A DNA stretch of 64,000 nt from Bifidobacteriaceae bacterium (lineage in GTDB: Bacteria; Actinomycetota; Actinomycetes; Actinomycetales; Bifidobacteriaceae), in contig JALCQD010000003.1 in NCBI GenBank assembly GCA_022651005.1, forward strand, positions 62,001-126,000. The letters are read 5' to 3'. Position 1 is the stretch's first letter. Each line of letters starts with the position of its first letter. Positions 1 to 8,623 of the stretch are shown one piece after another. The position numbers and the translations under genes were made by a program. Below the pieces are notes generated by a model. It searched no databases, had not been told where the DNA came from, and saw only the letters and a program-made list of their open reading frames with translations.

Positions 1-172
1 CGTGCCTTCCAAGAGACGAGTTCGATCGCACCGTAGGATCCCTCATTCTGTTTTCATTTCTGCAGTTCTATGAGATTCCATTGCAAGAATGCCGTGCCGC
101 CATCCTCAAGAATCCGCGCAGACCAGGCTTCGCCAATGGCTTATGCGTTCTCAATGAAAAGGGGACCCTCTG

Positions 173-577
173 ATGCCGCACCTCCTTCACGCACTGCAGA
201 TGCTCTTTCGGACACCGAGAGAGCATCGCCGCCGCCACCGGAACCCAAAGGGAACAGGGATGACGCTGTCGTCACAGCAACGTTTGTTCCGAATGCAGAG
301 ACGTGTCGAGGAAGACCACACCGCATATCCCTCGCAAAGGCACCGTGCTGGCGCCCTGTTGCCTCCTCGCCCACCGCTTCTTCTGACGCCAGCGCTTGCG
401 CTCGATCCTGCCGTCTCACAAGAGACACTCTGGACCATTGCCGCAGAAAAGCCAGAGCTGCGTCATTGGCTCATCGCAAACCCAGCGGCGAGTCCCGAGC
501 TTCTTGAATTCGTCGCTCAAAAAGGAGGCCCCGGCGTTCGTGAAGGCTTCGATGTGCTCTTCGACGATTCCGGGTAA
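173..577 (+). pseudogene. Variant leucine-rich-repeat protein, C-terminal remnant
   Basis: The last 60 or so residues, from about position 395, read like the variant leucine-rich repeat found in bifidobacterial proteins: ETLWTIAAEKPELRHWLIA, then NPAASPELLEFVAQKGGPGV. The part before it (173-390) is arginine- and proline-rich and does not look like a folded protein. Meanwhile the +1 frame across 170-300 reads as an acidic, proline-rich linker (DDAVVTATFVPNAE). That pattern suggests one frameshift joining an upstream linker to the repeat, so I call a broken or partial gene. A possible in-frame ATG lies at 260 without a convincing ribosome binding site. Sequence before 173 shows no gene I can support. 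It could instead be a short intact gene. Confidence 0.4.
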
Positions 578-650
578 GAACAGCCGAATGCAGACAAATC
601 CGCGCCGTCACGGTCTTGTTTCAAATACAAGCCTTACTGCAACGCAGGTC

Positions 651-1601
651 TCACTTCAGCGCGAGCGCGGCGTTGTATACCTCTTTTTTATTGGGGAGGC
701 TGCCGTCGGGAAGCGGATGCTCCGCAATGACCTCCGCGATGGCGTCCTTGATGCGCACATTCTCGGCCTGCGCGCGAGCCTGCGCCAACGCCGCCAAGTC
801 CTCGACGCCAAGGCTCGCCATGGCACCCACGCCATGACGCAGCTCTTCGTCGGAAGCTCCCTGCAGAACGAGAACAAGCTCGCCGCGAGGGGGATCATTC
901 ACCACGGAGTCGCGGATGCCCTCGACGGTAGAACGACGCACTTCCTCGTAGTCTTTGGTGAGTTCCCGAGCCAGGGCCATAGGACGGTCAGGCGGAAATA
1001 TGCTGGCAAGGTCGTCCATAGCCTCGGCGATGCGGTGAGGCGTCTCGTAGAACACAATGGTTCGCGGCTCGGAGAGGAGCGAGCGGAAGTGCTGCAGGCG
1101 CTCGGAATGCTTGCGAGGAACAAACCCCTCGTAGCAGAATCGATCCGTTGGCAAGCCAGACAATGCCAAAGCGTCCAGTACTGCGGAAGGGCCAGGAGCA
1201 CAGGTCACCGGAATGCCCCGATCAATGGCCCTGCGCACCATTGTGAGACCGGGATCGTTGATAGTGGGCATGCCGGCATCGGACACGAGCAGAACGGTGG
1301 CCCCTTTCTCCACCTCGTCGAGAATGCCGTCCGCCTTCAGGTGCTCATTGTGGTCGTGGTAGGCCACAACGTGGCCGCCCACGCGCACACCCAGTCTGTT
1401 GGCAAGGTCGTAGAGACGGCGCGTATCTTCCGCGGCGACGATGTCTGCCGTTTCCAGAAGATGCACCAAGCGCGCCGAGGCATCCCCCACGTTGCCAATG
1501 GGGGTAGCTGCAAGAACAACTCTGCCTTCGCGCGGGGCAACCACGGACTCACCTTCGCCAGAAGCGTCTTTTTGCGCATCATTCTCAAGATCTGTTGTCA
1601 T
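651..1601 (-). CDS. rsmI: 16S rRNA (cytidine(1402)-2'-O)-methyltransferase RsmI
   Basis: A 316-residue protein of the SAM-dependent tetrapyrrole-methylase fold that methylates the 2'-hydroxyl of C1402 in the decoding centre of 16S rRNA. Visible family motifs are AATPIGN near residue 31, AAEDTRR near 55, VSDAGMPTINDPG near 105 and CAPGPSAV near 135, in the family order and at about the usual length. The ATG at 1601 is preceded by GAGG only one base away. A GTG at 1544 has better spacing from AAGGTGAG, so the first 19 residues are uncertain. It stands alone on the minus strand and is a housekeeping gene, marking the edge of the accessory region that follows. Confidence 0.95.
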   Translation of the reverse strand: MTTDLENDAQKDASGEGESVVAPREGRVVLAATPIGNVGDASARLVHLLETADIVAAEDTRRLYDLANRLGVRVGGHVVAYHDHNEHLKADGILDEVEKGATVLLVSDAGMPTINDPGLTMVRRAIDRGIPVTCAPGPSAVLDALALSGLPTDRFCYEGFVPRKHSERLQHFRSLLSEPRTIVFYETPHRIAEAMDDLASIFPPDRPMALARELTKDYEEVRRSTVEGIRDSVVNDPPRGELVLVLQGASDEELRHGVGAMASLGVEDLAALAQARAQAENVRIKDAIAEVIAEHPLPDGSLPNKKEVYNAALALK

Positions 1602-1659
1602 ACCTCAAGTATCCCCCACGGCTCAACAAAGATAATTTTGCTTCCATTGCCCAAAAGAA

Positions 1660-1679
1660 ATTTAGCATATATGCTAAAT
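1660..1679. promoter_or_regulatory. 20-bp perfect palindrome, probable toxin-antitoxin operator
   Basis: ATTTAGCATATATGCTAAAT is a perfect inverted repeat that ends 22 bases before the toxin ATG. It contains a TATGCTAAAT-like -10 region, so a bound repressor would cover the promoter. Type II toxin-antitoxin operons are usually repressed through such palindromes by the helix-turn-helix antitoxin; that this antitoxin binds here is inference. Confidence 0.7.
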
Positions 1680-1701
1680 ATAGAAAGCGAGGACGGAGAC
1701 A

Positions 1702-2064
1702 ATGACTCCGTATCAAGTGGAATTCTACGAGACTCCTAACGGAACGGTTCCGATCGCAGAATTCCTTGACTCAATCACCGATGCGAAACTGGCAGCAAAG
1801 GTTTCTCTAGATCTGAAACTACTCGGGGAATATGGACCACAATTACGCACGCCCCTATCAAAAGCGGTGAAGAAAGGAATCTTCGAACTACGAATAAAAC
1901 AATCAAGCAATATTGTGAGGTGCCTTTATTTTTTCTTTCGCGGGAGGCACATCGTTGTCACAAATGGTTTTATCAAGAAAACTCAAAAAATACCCTCCCG
2001 AGAAATAAGGATGGCTCTCAAACGAAAGAGCGATTGGGAAAGAAGGCAAAATGACAACTCTTGA
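1702..2064 (+). CDS. HigB/RelE-like toxin (phage Gp49-type family)
   Basis: This 120-residue basic protein starts MTPYQVEFYETPNGTVPIAE and contains ELRIKQSSNIVRCLYFFFRG followed by GFIKKTQKIPSREI, the layout of the Gp49/HigB group of RelE-fold mRNA-interferase toxins (PF05973 type). The family cleaves translated mRNA and arrests growth until antitoxin returns. The start is supported by GGAGACA just upstream. It comes first in its operon, before the antitoxin gene, the order typical of HigBA-like systems, and overlaps it by 14 bases so the two are translationally coupled. The pair is flanked by rsmI and a carbohydrate gene with no other mobile signatures, so chromosomal acquisition is plausible but unproven. 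Confidence 0.85.
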   Translation: MTPYQVEFYETPNGTVPIAEFLDSITDAKLAAKVSLDLKLLGEYGPQLRTPLSKAVKKGIFELRIKQSSNIVRCLYFFFRGRHIVVTNGFIKKTQKIPSREIRMALKRKSDWERRQNDNS

Positions 2065-2323
2065 TGAATATGTCGAGAAAAGGATGAAAGACCCCGCTTT
2101 TGCGCAAGCATATGCGGACCTCGAACCAGAACATGAAGCTCAGCGCCTCATCATCGAGGCACGCATTAAAGAGGGACTCAGCCAAAAAGAACTCGCAGAA
2201 AAGGCAGGACTTACCTCTAGCAGCCTTAGTCGCATCGAGCACGGGAAGACCAGCCCTACTATCTCCATGCTTCAACGTCTCGCTCGCGGAATGGGGAAAA
2301 CCCTTAAAATCGAATTTGTCTGA
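2051..2323 (+). CDS. XRE-family antitoxin, helix-turn-helix
   Basis: This 90-residue protein has a single Cro/C1-type helix-turn-helix at about residues 38-75 (EGLSQKELAEKAGLTSSSLS, then RIEHGK). The N-terminal 35 residues are acidic and probably form the toxin-neutralising segment. Its ATG lies within the end of the toxin gene with GAAGG upstream, so both come from one transcript. By family analogy it neutralises the toxin encoded immediately before it and represses the operon at the palindrome at 1660-1679. Confidence 0.85.
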   Translation: MTTLDEYVEKRMKDPAFAQAYADLEPEHEAQRLIIEARIKEGLSQKELAEKAGLTSSSLSRIEHGKTSPTISMLQRLARGMGKTLKIEFV

Positions 2324-2392
2324 ATCAACGCTCTTTGGCGTCGCGCAAGCCTAACCGAACGCAAAAACTCACAAACTCGTAGTCCCACAAAA

Positions 2393-2432
2393 AATGGTCT
2401 CTTGCACGGATTTCTCAGTGCAAGAGACCATT
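2393..2432 (-). terminator. Rho-independent terminator after the first alpha-xylosidase gene
   Basis: Perfect 15-bp stem (2393-2407 pairs with 2418-2432) with a 10-base loop. On the minus strand it is followed by a run of T, which fits an intrinsic terminator for the operon ending at 2453. Confidence 0.85.
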
Positions 2433-2452
2433 ACGAGACAGGTCGAATAACC

Positions 2453-4867
2453 CTACTTCAGCACAACGGAACCATCCTGTGATTCAACGACCGAACCGTT
2501 GATGCCCAGGCGAGCGCGGAAGTCGCGCCCATCGGAGCTGGCCACGGTCACGGAACCATCAGCAGCGCGCGACGCCGAGAATTCAACGGAGGAACCGTCC
2601 ATCTCAGTGACAGTCGCGGTTGCAGAGGTCACGTCTGCCCCATTCACGAATACGGACACAACCGCGTCCGAGCCCGCATAGGTGTACTCGGGGGTGTCAT
2701 GGCCGGGATTGGTCACAACGATGCTGCCATCGCGCACCCAGAGCGGCACGGTATCAAACCCGAGCGTCTCCTTGCGCCACGCGCCGCCGTTCACGACCTC
2801 GCCGGTGAAGAAGTTCGTCCACGTGCCAGCCGGCAGGTAGTAGCTCACTTCGCCGGAGCGGGAGAACACTGGCGCCACCAAAAGTGACGGCCCGAACATG
2901 TACTGGCGATCCAGCGTGTAGGTGGCGGGATCCTCGGGGAACTCCATCACCATCGAGCGCATCACAGGAGTACCGTTGGCGTGCGGCTCCAGGCCCGTCT
3001 GGTACAGGTACGGCATGAGGTCGAGCTTCAGGTGCGTGAACTTGCGAGCCACCTCGACGGCCGATTGGCCGGCAGGGTTCACCACGCCATTCTTGGCATC
3101 TTCCTCGTCGAACAGCCACGGCACGCGGTACACGGTGGAGCCGTGGTACCTCGAGTGCGAGCCGAGAAGGCCGAACGCCGTCCAGCGCTTGTACAGAGCG
3201 GGATCGGGGTACTTGCCTTCGAAGCCACCGATGTCATGGCTCCAGAAGCCGAAGCCGGAACTCACCAGAGAGAGGCCGCCGCGCAGGGTCTGCGCCATGC
3301 CGTTGAACGTCGACTCGCAGTCGCCGCCCCAGTGCACGGGCTCTTGCTGGCCACCCACGGTTGCCGAGCGCGCGTACAGAACCGCTTCACCCTTGCCGCG
3401 TGCCTCTTCGAGCACCTCGAACACCGCGGAGTTGTACAGCTGGGTGTACCAGTTGTGCATGATCTGCGGATCGGTGCCGTCGAACCACTCGACGCCGTCA
3501 ACGGGGATGCGCTCACCGAAATCGGTCTTGATGGCGTCGATACCCATGGTCAACAGGGTGCGGATCTTGCCTTGGAACCACGTGCGCGCCTCGGGGTTGG
3601 TGAAGTCCACGATTCCCATGCCGGCCTGCCAGAGGTCGGTCTGGTACACGGAGCCATCGGTGTTGCGCAGCAGGTACCCCTTGCGAGCAGCCTCGGCGAA
3701 CGTCGCGCCGCGCTGGCCCACGTACGGGTTGATCCAAGCGCACAGATGCAGACCCTTCTCGTCGTGCAGCTTCTTCAGCGTCGACGCGGGATCTTTGAAG
3801 TTGCGGGAGTCCCATTCGAAGTCGCACCAGCGGAACTCGCGCATCCAGAAGGAGTCGTAGTGGAAGGCGGAGAGCGGAATTCCCCGCTCACTCATGCCGT
3901 CCACCATGGAGGCGATGGTCTTCTCGTCGTACTTCGTGGTGAAGCTCGTGGTGAGCCACAGGCCATACGACCACGCGGGAACATTGGCGGCGCGGCCCAC
4001 GAGAGCCGTGTACCGACGCAGAATCTCCTTTGGCGTGGGGCCGTAGAACACGAAGAAGTCGAGATATTCTCCAGGAACGGAGAACTGTACCGTCTCAACG
4101 TTTTCGGAGCCAACCTCGAACGAGACGTGGCCGCGGTTGTTCACCAGAACGCCGTAGCCGCCCGTGGTCATGTAGAACGGGATGTCCTTGTATCCCTGTT
4201 CGGACGACGTGCCGCCATCCATGTTCCACGTGTCGACCGACTGTCCGTTCTTGACGAAGGCGCCGAAACGCTCGCCAAAGCCATAGACGTAGTCGCCAAC
4301 GGTCAGCCCCAGCGAGGCCGCGGAGAAGACGCGGGACTCGTCGATGGCGCGGCCGGAGTCCGTCGGCGCAAACTCGCCGGAGGGCTCAGACGAGATGGGA
4401 GACAGGTCGGTGAGCGCATACCGTGCCACCGACTTGTTGCCGAGCTGTGTGATCGCTGCACCATCCGGGCCGCGGAACTCGAGGTTCCACGCCTCCGAAT
4501 TGGTGATCACGGCGCTCAACGGGCCCGAGGTGAAGGTGCCGACGCCGTCAGCGGAGACGCTGGCAGATCCCACAGAGGCGGGTGCGCCGGAAGCGTCCGT
4601 CGCGGCGCCCGGGAGTGGGAAGCCGGCGTCCTCGTGCGCGCCGTCCCAGTGACGGGCCTGCACGCGGATGACGCCCTCGGCCGGGCTGCTCAACCGCACG
4701 TCGAACGTGGGGAGGTTGAGCGTATCAGCGCGGTCGTTGATGAACTTTGACGTGGCGAGAATGTCCAGCGCCGAGCCGTCCTCGCTCGCGTCCACCTCAT
4801 AGGCTTCCCGGGCGAAAAGGGCGTCGGTATTGGGCTTGTTCAGCCAGTATCCATTGGTAAATTTCAT
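2453..4867 (-). CDS. GH31 alpha-xylosidase (YicI/XylS type), copy 1
   Basis: An 804-residue family 31 glycosidase resembling YicI-type alpha-xylosidases, which remove alpha-1,6-xylose from the non-reducing glucose of xyloglucan oligosaccharides. The nucleophile aspartate lies in AIKTDFGERIP near residue 449 and the acid/base aspartate in HWGGDCESTF near 516, with SYGLWLTTSF and GFGFWSHDIGGFEGK also present. There is no signal peptide, so it acts in the cytoplasm on imported substrate. It starts two bases after the upstream permease stop, making it the last gene of a binding-protein/permease/permease/glycosidase operon. A close paralogue lies at 22542-24935. Alpha-glucosidase activity cannot be excluded by sequence alone. 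Confidence 0.9.
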   Translation of the reverse strand: MKFTNGYWLNKPNTDALFAREAYEVDASEDGSALDILATSKFINDRADTLNLPTFDVRLSSPAEGVIRVQARHWDGAHEDAGFPLPGAATDASGAPASVGSASVSADGVGTFTSGPLSAVITNSEAWNLEFRGPDGAAITQLGNKSVARYALTDLSPISSEPSGEFAPTDSGRAIDESRVFSAASLGLTVGDYVYGFGERFGAFVKNGQSVDTWNMDGGTSSEQGYKDIPFYMTTGGYGVLVNNRGHVSFEVGSENVETVQFSVPGEYLDFFVFYGPTPKEILRRYTALVGRAANVPAWSYGLWLTTSFTTKYDEKTIASMVDGMSERGIPLSAFHYDSFWMREFRWCDFEWDSRNFKDPASTLKKLHDEKGLHLCAWINPYVGQRGATFAEAARKGYLLRNTDGSVYQTDLWQAGMGIVDFTNPEARTWFQGKIRTLLTMGIDAIKTDFGERIPVDGVEWFDGTDPQIMHNWYTQLYNSAVFEVLEEARGKGEAVLYARSATVGGQQEPVHWGGDCESTFNGMAQTLRGGLSLVSSGFGFWSHDIGGFEGKYPDPALYKRWTAFGLLGSHSRYHGSTVYRVPWLFDEEDAKNGVVNPAGQSAVEVARKFTHLKLDLMPYLYQTGLEPHANGTPVMRSMVMEFPEDPATYTLDRQYMFGPSLLVAPVFSRSGEVSYYLPAGTWTNFFTGEVVNGGAWRKETLGFDTVPLWVRDGSIVVTNPGHDTPEYTYAGSDAVVSVFVNGADVTSATATVTEMDGSSVEFSASRAADGSVTVASSDGRDFRARLGINGSVVESQDGSVVLK

Positions 4868-4869
4868 GG

Positions 4870-5775
4870 TTACTTAACAGCTCCTGCGGTGATGCCGCGA
4901 GACAGGGTGCGCTGGAAGATCAAGTAGAAGATCAGGGTCGGGATGATGCTGAGCAGCGAAGCAGCGGCCGTCGTGGTGACGTCCATGAGCTTATCGCCGG
5001 ACAGCGCCGACACTGCGATCGGGACAGTCTGGGTGGAGTTGTCCACCAGGAAGGCCATCGGGTACATGTACTCGTTCCAGGTCCAGATGAAGAAGAACAC
5101 CAACATGACGGAGAGCGTGGGACGCGACACCGGGAACACAACGTCCTTGAGGATTTTCCAGCGGCTGGCGCCATCAAGCGCAGCTGCCTCCAGAATGGCC
5201 TTGGGGAAGGTTCCGTACACCGAACTCAGCAGGTAAGTACCGAAAGCGGACTGAATCACCGTAAAGATGACGACGATGGCCCAACCGGAGTTGTACAGGC
5301 CGATTGCCTTGAACATGATGTAGAGCGGGTACAGCATGGCTTCCTGCGGCATCATGTTGGCGAGCATGATGAGCAGAATGATCCAGCGGCGACCCTTCAC
5401 TCGGCCGATGCCGAGTGCGAAGGAGTTGAAGATGGACAGGATCACGGCGAAGATTGCCACAAGACCTGAAGTCCAGACCGAGTTCCACACCTTTTGCGGG
5501 AACGCGGAGGTGGTCCAGAACTTGATGACTCCCGTGAGGCTGAATTCCTTCGGCCAGCTCAGAGGGCCAGTGGAGTTGTAATCTGCGGAGCTCTTGAAGG
5601 CGTTGAGCAGAATGATGATCAGCGGGAAGAGCATTGCAAGGCCGCCGATAACGAGGATGGCGATAATGACCCAATCCCCTGCCGAACGGTTCTTCTTGAC
5701 CTTGGCGATCTTTTTGTAGTCTTCCTTGGTTGGCTTCGCGCTGGAAGTGGCAGAAGTAGTAGTTGCACTTGTCAT
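4870..5775 (-). CDS. Sugar ABC transporter permease, MalG type (set 1)
   Basis: A 301-residue inner-membrane component of a CUT1-type carbohydrate importer. The N-terminus is a Ser/Thr-rich cytoplasmic tail, followed by repeated hydrophobic segments. The EAA loop (EAAALDGASRWKILKDVVFP) near residue 200 is the contact site for the ATPase, and the C-terminus ends RTLSRGITAGAVK, typical of MalG-like permeases. It starts five bases after the stop of the partner permease, with GAGGAG overlapping that stop. No ATPase gene is in the window; systems of this kind in bifidobacteria and firmicutes commonly share an MsmK-like ATPase encoded elsewhere. Confidence 0.93.
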   Translation of the reverse strand: MTSATTTSATSSAKPTKEDYKKIAKVKKNRSAGDWVIIAILVIGGLAMLFPLIIILLNAFKSSADYNSTGPLSWPKEFSLTGVIKFWTTSAFPQKVWNSVWTSGLVAIFAVILSIFNSFALGIGRVKGRRWIILLIMLANMMPQEAMLYPLYIMFKAIGLYNSGWAIVVIFTVIQSAFGTYLLSSVYGTFPKAILEAAALDGASRWKILKDVVFPVSRPTLSVMLVFFFIWTWNEYMYPMAFLVDNSTQTVPIAVSALSGDKLMDVTTTAAASLLSIIPTLIFYLIFQRTLSRGITAGAVK

Positions 5776-5780
5776 GGCGA

Positions 5781-6779
5781 TTACTCCTCATCCTCGCGCT
5801 CAGCCTTTTGCTGAACGTTGGTGAATATGATCGAGACGATGATGATGACCACGGTCAGTGCCGTCGAGATGGCAGCACCGTAACCCACCTGCTGCGTCTG
5901 GAAGAACTGGCTGTAGGAGTAGTACGACGGAACCATGGTGGAGGTACCGGGGCCGCCCTTGGTCAGCATCTGCACAGGTGCGAACACCTTGAGTGCTGCA
6001 ATGGTGCAGGTCAACGCCACGACGAAGATTTCAGGCTTGATGGACGGCAGCGTGATGGCGCGGAAGCGCTGGAACCAGTTGGCACCGTCGAGATCGGCGG
6101 CTTCGTAGAGTTCGGGGTCCACGCGCTGCAGACCGGACATGAAGATGACGACCGGGTAGCCGAGCTGAATCCAGATCATGATGATCATGAGGAAGATCAG
6201 TGACGTGTCGGGGCTGCCGAGCCAGTTGTGTTGCAGCTTGCCTAGGCCGATGGCCTTGAACACTGCGTTGAGTGCGCCGTCCGTTGGGCGCAGAATCCAG
6301 CCCATTGCCAGCGAGGCCACAGCGATAGGAAGCAGCTGAGGAATGTAGTAGACGCCACGCAGAACCGAGGCCGTCTTGGGACCAAACTTCTTCTGCACCA
6401 CATCGAAGATGAGGGAGGAGATGAGCAGACCGAGGATGATTGGAATGACCACCATAGCGATGATCATCCAGATGGAGTTTCTGAAGGAGATCCAGAACGT
6501 TGTATCGTGAATCAGCTTGTTCCAGTTATACAGTCCCGCCCATTCTGGCGGCTTGATGCCACGGTAACGGGTGAAGCTCAGGTAGAGGTTCCAGAACGTC
6601 GGAACGAGAATGATCCAAGCGAGCATGAAGAAACCGGGGATCAGATAGATCCAGAACCTATTGGAGGGATTTCCAGGAATACGAGACATCGACTTCCTGT
6701 CAGGACGGAAACCGTCCTTATCCTTCGCCTTCTTTGCTGCCCTTGAACCCGCCGACTTTGCCGAAGTATGAGAAGTCAT
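5781..6779 (-). CDS. Sugar ABC transporter permease, MalF type (set 1)
   Basis: Carbohydrate importer permease of about 333 residues, MalF/UgpA-like, with several membrane spans and the EAA loop LYEAADLDGANWFQRFRAIT near residue 225. It pairs with the permease encoded directly downstream and the lipoprotein encoded upstream. The ATG at 6779 is my choice; a TTG at 6794 would add five residues and neither site has a strong Shine-Dalgarno sequence. The 260 bases separating it from the binding-protein gene hold two stem-loops rather than a terminator with a T run, so the genes are probably cotranscribed with reduced readthrough. Confidence 0.92.
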   Translation of the reverse strand: MTSHTSAKSAGSRAAKKAKDKDGFRPDRKSMSRIPGNPSNRFWIYLIPGFFMLAWIILVPTFWNLYLSFTRYRGIKPPEWAGLYNWNKLIHDTTFWISFRNSIWMIIAMVVIPIILGLLISSLIFDVVQKKFGPKTASVLRGVYYIPQLLPIAVASLAMGWILRPTDGALNAVFKAIGLGKLQHNWLGSPDTSLIFLMIIMIWIQLGYPVVIFMSGLQRVDPELYEAADLDGANWFQRFRAITLPSIKPEIFVVALTCTIAALKVFAPVQMLTKGGPGTSTMVPSYYSYSQFFQTQQVGYGAAISTALTVVIIIVSIIFTNVQQKAEREDEE

Positions 6780-6870
6780 TGAGATCAAATCCAATCATCT
6801 TAAAAATTCATGGCATCCAATGTGCACCGCGGCACTTGTAAAGGGACCACACTGCAGTGTGTGAGATGCG

Positions 6871-6954
6871 TCCGGGGTGCCACCTGTGTACACGCAGCAC
6901 CCCGGAACTTTGAGGAGGAATGCCCTCGCTGAGTGGTGTGTGCCGCCCAGCGAG
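6871..6954 (-). promoter_or_regulatory. Two intercistronic stem-loops between binding protein and permease genes
   Basis: The first hairpin read on the minus strand pairs 6948-6954 with 6925-6931 (CTCGCTG arms). The second pairs 6897-6906 with 6871-6880 around CCGGGGTGC. Neither has a T run. In periplasmic-type importer operons such hairpins often stabilise the binding-protein mRNA and lower permease expression; that role here is inferred. Confidence 0.55.
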
Positions 6955-7039
6955 AACGGGAGAGTTTCTTTTGACTGACGAACTCTGAACGTCAGTATTG
7001 CTATTGAGTCACTGCCGAACCGACGAAAGTCGGATCAGA

Positions 7040-8356
7040 TCACTCCTTGACACCGGCGTCTGCAACGCCCGAGTCATACTTCGACTTGAGAGTCTGCAGG
7101 GTCTTGTCGACACTCGACGTTCCATTGACGAGCTCCTGGAGCGCGCCGTTGAGATCGTCGTAGAAGGTGGAGGTCGGCCAATCCGGGTAGAAGCCCAGAC
7201 CGTCGTTCTTCAGAATGTCAGAGAACTCGGAGAGCAGCTTCGCGTTCTTCTTGTCGGTGATCTTCGTGGTATCAGCGTTGATCGGGACGCCACCGGAGTT
7301 ACCCAGCAGAGTCTGGATGTCCTTGCCCATGGTCACGTTGATGAACTGTGCAGCGGCATCCTTCTTGGTGGACTTCTCAGGAATGACCCAGACGTTACCG
7401 GAGGATCCAACAACCTTCTTGGTGTCAGGCCACTTGGACTCAGACCAAGCGAATTTCTTGACTTCGTTCTGGAAGCGACCGAACCACCAGGTGCCGGAGA
7501 AGAAGATCGGGTTGGTGCCGTTTTCGAACGCCTGACCGGTTTCCTCAGCCTTCATACCAGTGGAATCCTTGGAGATGTAGCCCTTGTCGACCCAATCCTT
7601 GATGGTCTGAGTGGCGTACTTCATAGCAGGCGAGCTCCAGTTCACGTCGCCCTTGTACATCTGGTAGTTGTCAATCTCGGTATCCGTAGCCTTGGAGAGG
7701 AACAGCTGGTACCACAGGTGCTGCAGCGGGTACTCCTGAACGCCCTCAGCGAGAGGCGTGATGCCGTGCGACTTGAAGGCAGCGAGCGCAGACTCGAATT
7801 CCTTCATGTTCGTAGGAACCTTGATGTTGTACTTCTTGAACATGTCGGTGTTGTAGTAGTTGATGACGTCCTCACCGTAGTTGGTGATGCCGTACCAATC
7901 GCCGGAGCCCATAACGCCCTTGTCGTTATACTTTCCGGTTGCGGCCAGCGAACCCGTGATGATCTTGTCCCAGCCGTACTTGGACACGTAGCTGTTGAGG
8001 TTGCTCAGCAGGCCCTGGCTTGCGAGCAGGCCAGCGGTTGCGTTGCCCTTGTTGTATTCCATGACGTCAGGAGCGTCGTCAGAGTTGAGAATCTGGCTGG
8101 CGTTCTGGCGAATCTGCTCGAAGGACTTCTTCTCGAAGTTGACCTTGATGCCGGTCTTCTTCGTGAATTCGGACATGGCCTTCTTCCACGCAATTCCCAT
8201 TGCGCTGGTGTCCTCTTCGTAGTACCAAACCTTGATGGAGGTGGGCTTTTCTTCCTGCGTCGAGCTGGAGGAAGATCCGCATCCTGCAAGGCCCAGGGTT
8301 CCCAGTGTGCTGATAGCAGCAACTGTGGCAACCACAAGCTTCTTCGATAACTTCAT
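7040..8356 (-). CDS. Sugar ABC transporter substrate-binding lipoprotein (set 1)
   Basis: A 438-residue extracellular solute-binding protein of the family 1 carbohydrate type. A basic, hydrophobic N-terminus leads to lipobox LAGCGSSSS, with the acylated cysteine near residue 26 and a serine-rich linker, so the mature protein is membrane-anchored outside the cell. The body contains the usual WWFGRFQNEV and SGNVWVIPEKS segments of this family. AAAGGGGATAATA precedes the ATG. It is first in an operon with two permeases and an alpha-xylosidase, suggesting that it binds xylose-decorated oligosaccharides. Another binding protein, only distantly similar, is encoded at 19102-20499, so the two may differ in preferred chain length or decoration. 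Confidence 0.93.
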   Translation of the reverse strand: MKLSKKLVVATVAAISTLGTLGLAGCGSSSSSTQEEKPTSIKVWYYEEDTSAMGIAWKKAMSEFTKKTGIKVNFEKKSFEQIRQNASQILNSDDAPDVMEYNKGNATAGLLASQGLLSNLNSYVSKYGWDKIITGSLAATGKYNDKGVMGSGDWYGITNYGEDVINYYNTDMFKKYNIKVPTNMKEFESALAAFKSHGITPLAEGVQEYPLQHLWYQLFLSKATDTEIDNYQMYKGDVNWSSPAMKYATQTIKDWVDKGYISKDSTGMKAEETGQAFENGTNPIFFSGTWWFGRFQNEVKKFAWSESKWPDTKKVVGSSGNVWVIPEKSTKKDAAAQFINVTMGKDIQTLLGNSGGVPINADTTKITDKKNAKLLSEFSDILKNDGLGFYPDWPTSTFYDDLNGALQELVNGTSSVDKTLQTLKSKYDSGVADAGVKE

Positions 8357-8422
8357 TATTATCCCCTTTGTTGAGCAAGCATCTTTGCTTTTTAATTCAG
8401 CATCTTTGCTTCCACAGAACTG

Positions 8423-8436
8423 TCGAAACGGTTCGA
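8423..8436. promoter_or_regulatory. Candidate LacI-type operator upstream of importer set 1
   Basis: TCGAAACGGTTCGA, a near-perfect dyad about 67 bases upstream of the binding-protein start. It resembles but does not match the CTAAACGTTTCG sites elsewhere in the locus, so a different LacI-family protein could use it. Confidence 0.45.
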
Positions 8437-8540
8437 AGTTCTATGTATGACTATATAAACTCACGTGACAAAGTCAAGTCCGAATTTCACCAAGTGGTTC
8501 AAAGCCATCACAAAAGTCAACACGCGATGTGCCGAAACAA

Positions 8541-8574
8541 AGAATCCGCTCAGCCTTGCAGCTGGGCGGATTCT
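8541..8574 (-). terminator. Terminator after the GH94 gene
   Basis: A 14-bp stem (AGAATCCGCTCAGC with GCTGGGCGGATTCT, one G-T pair) and a 6-base loop, followed on the minus strand by TTTGTTT. It lies 50 bases beyond the GH94 stop and separates it from importer set 1. Confidence 0.75.
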
Positions 8575-8623
8575 AATGTTAACGGAATGAAGTAATCCCG
8601 GAGACGCTACAGCTCAGTGCGTC

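Noticed and set aside
396-1739. 447-codon plus-strand open frame across rsmI
   Set aside because: Antisense to the clear RsmI protein, with no ribosome binding site or homology.
2981-4750. Long plus-strand open frame of 589 codons opposite the first alpha-xylosidase
   Set aside because: Its translation is His/Arg/Val-rich with no recognisable motif and mirrors the high-GC codons of the real gene.
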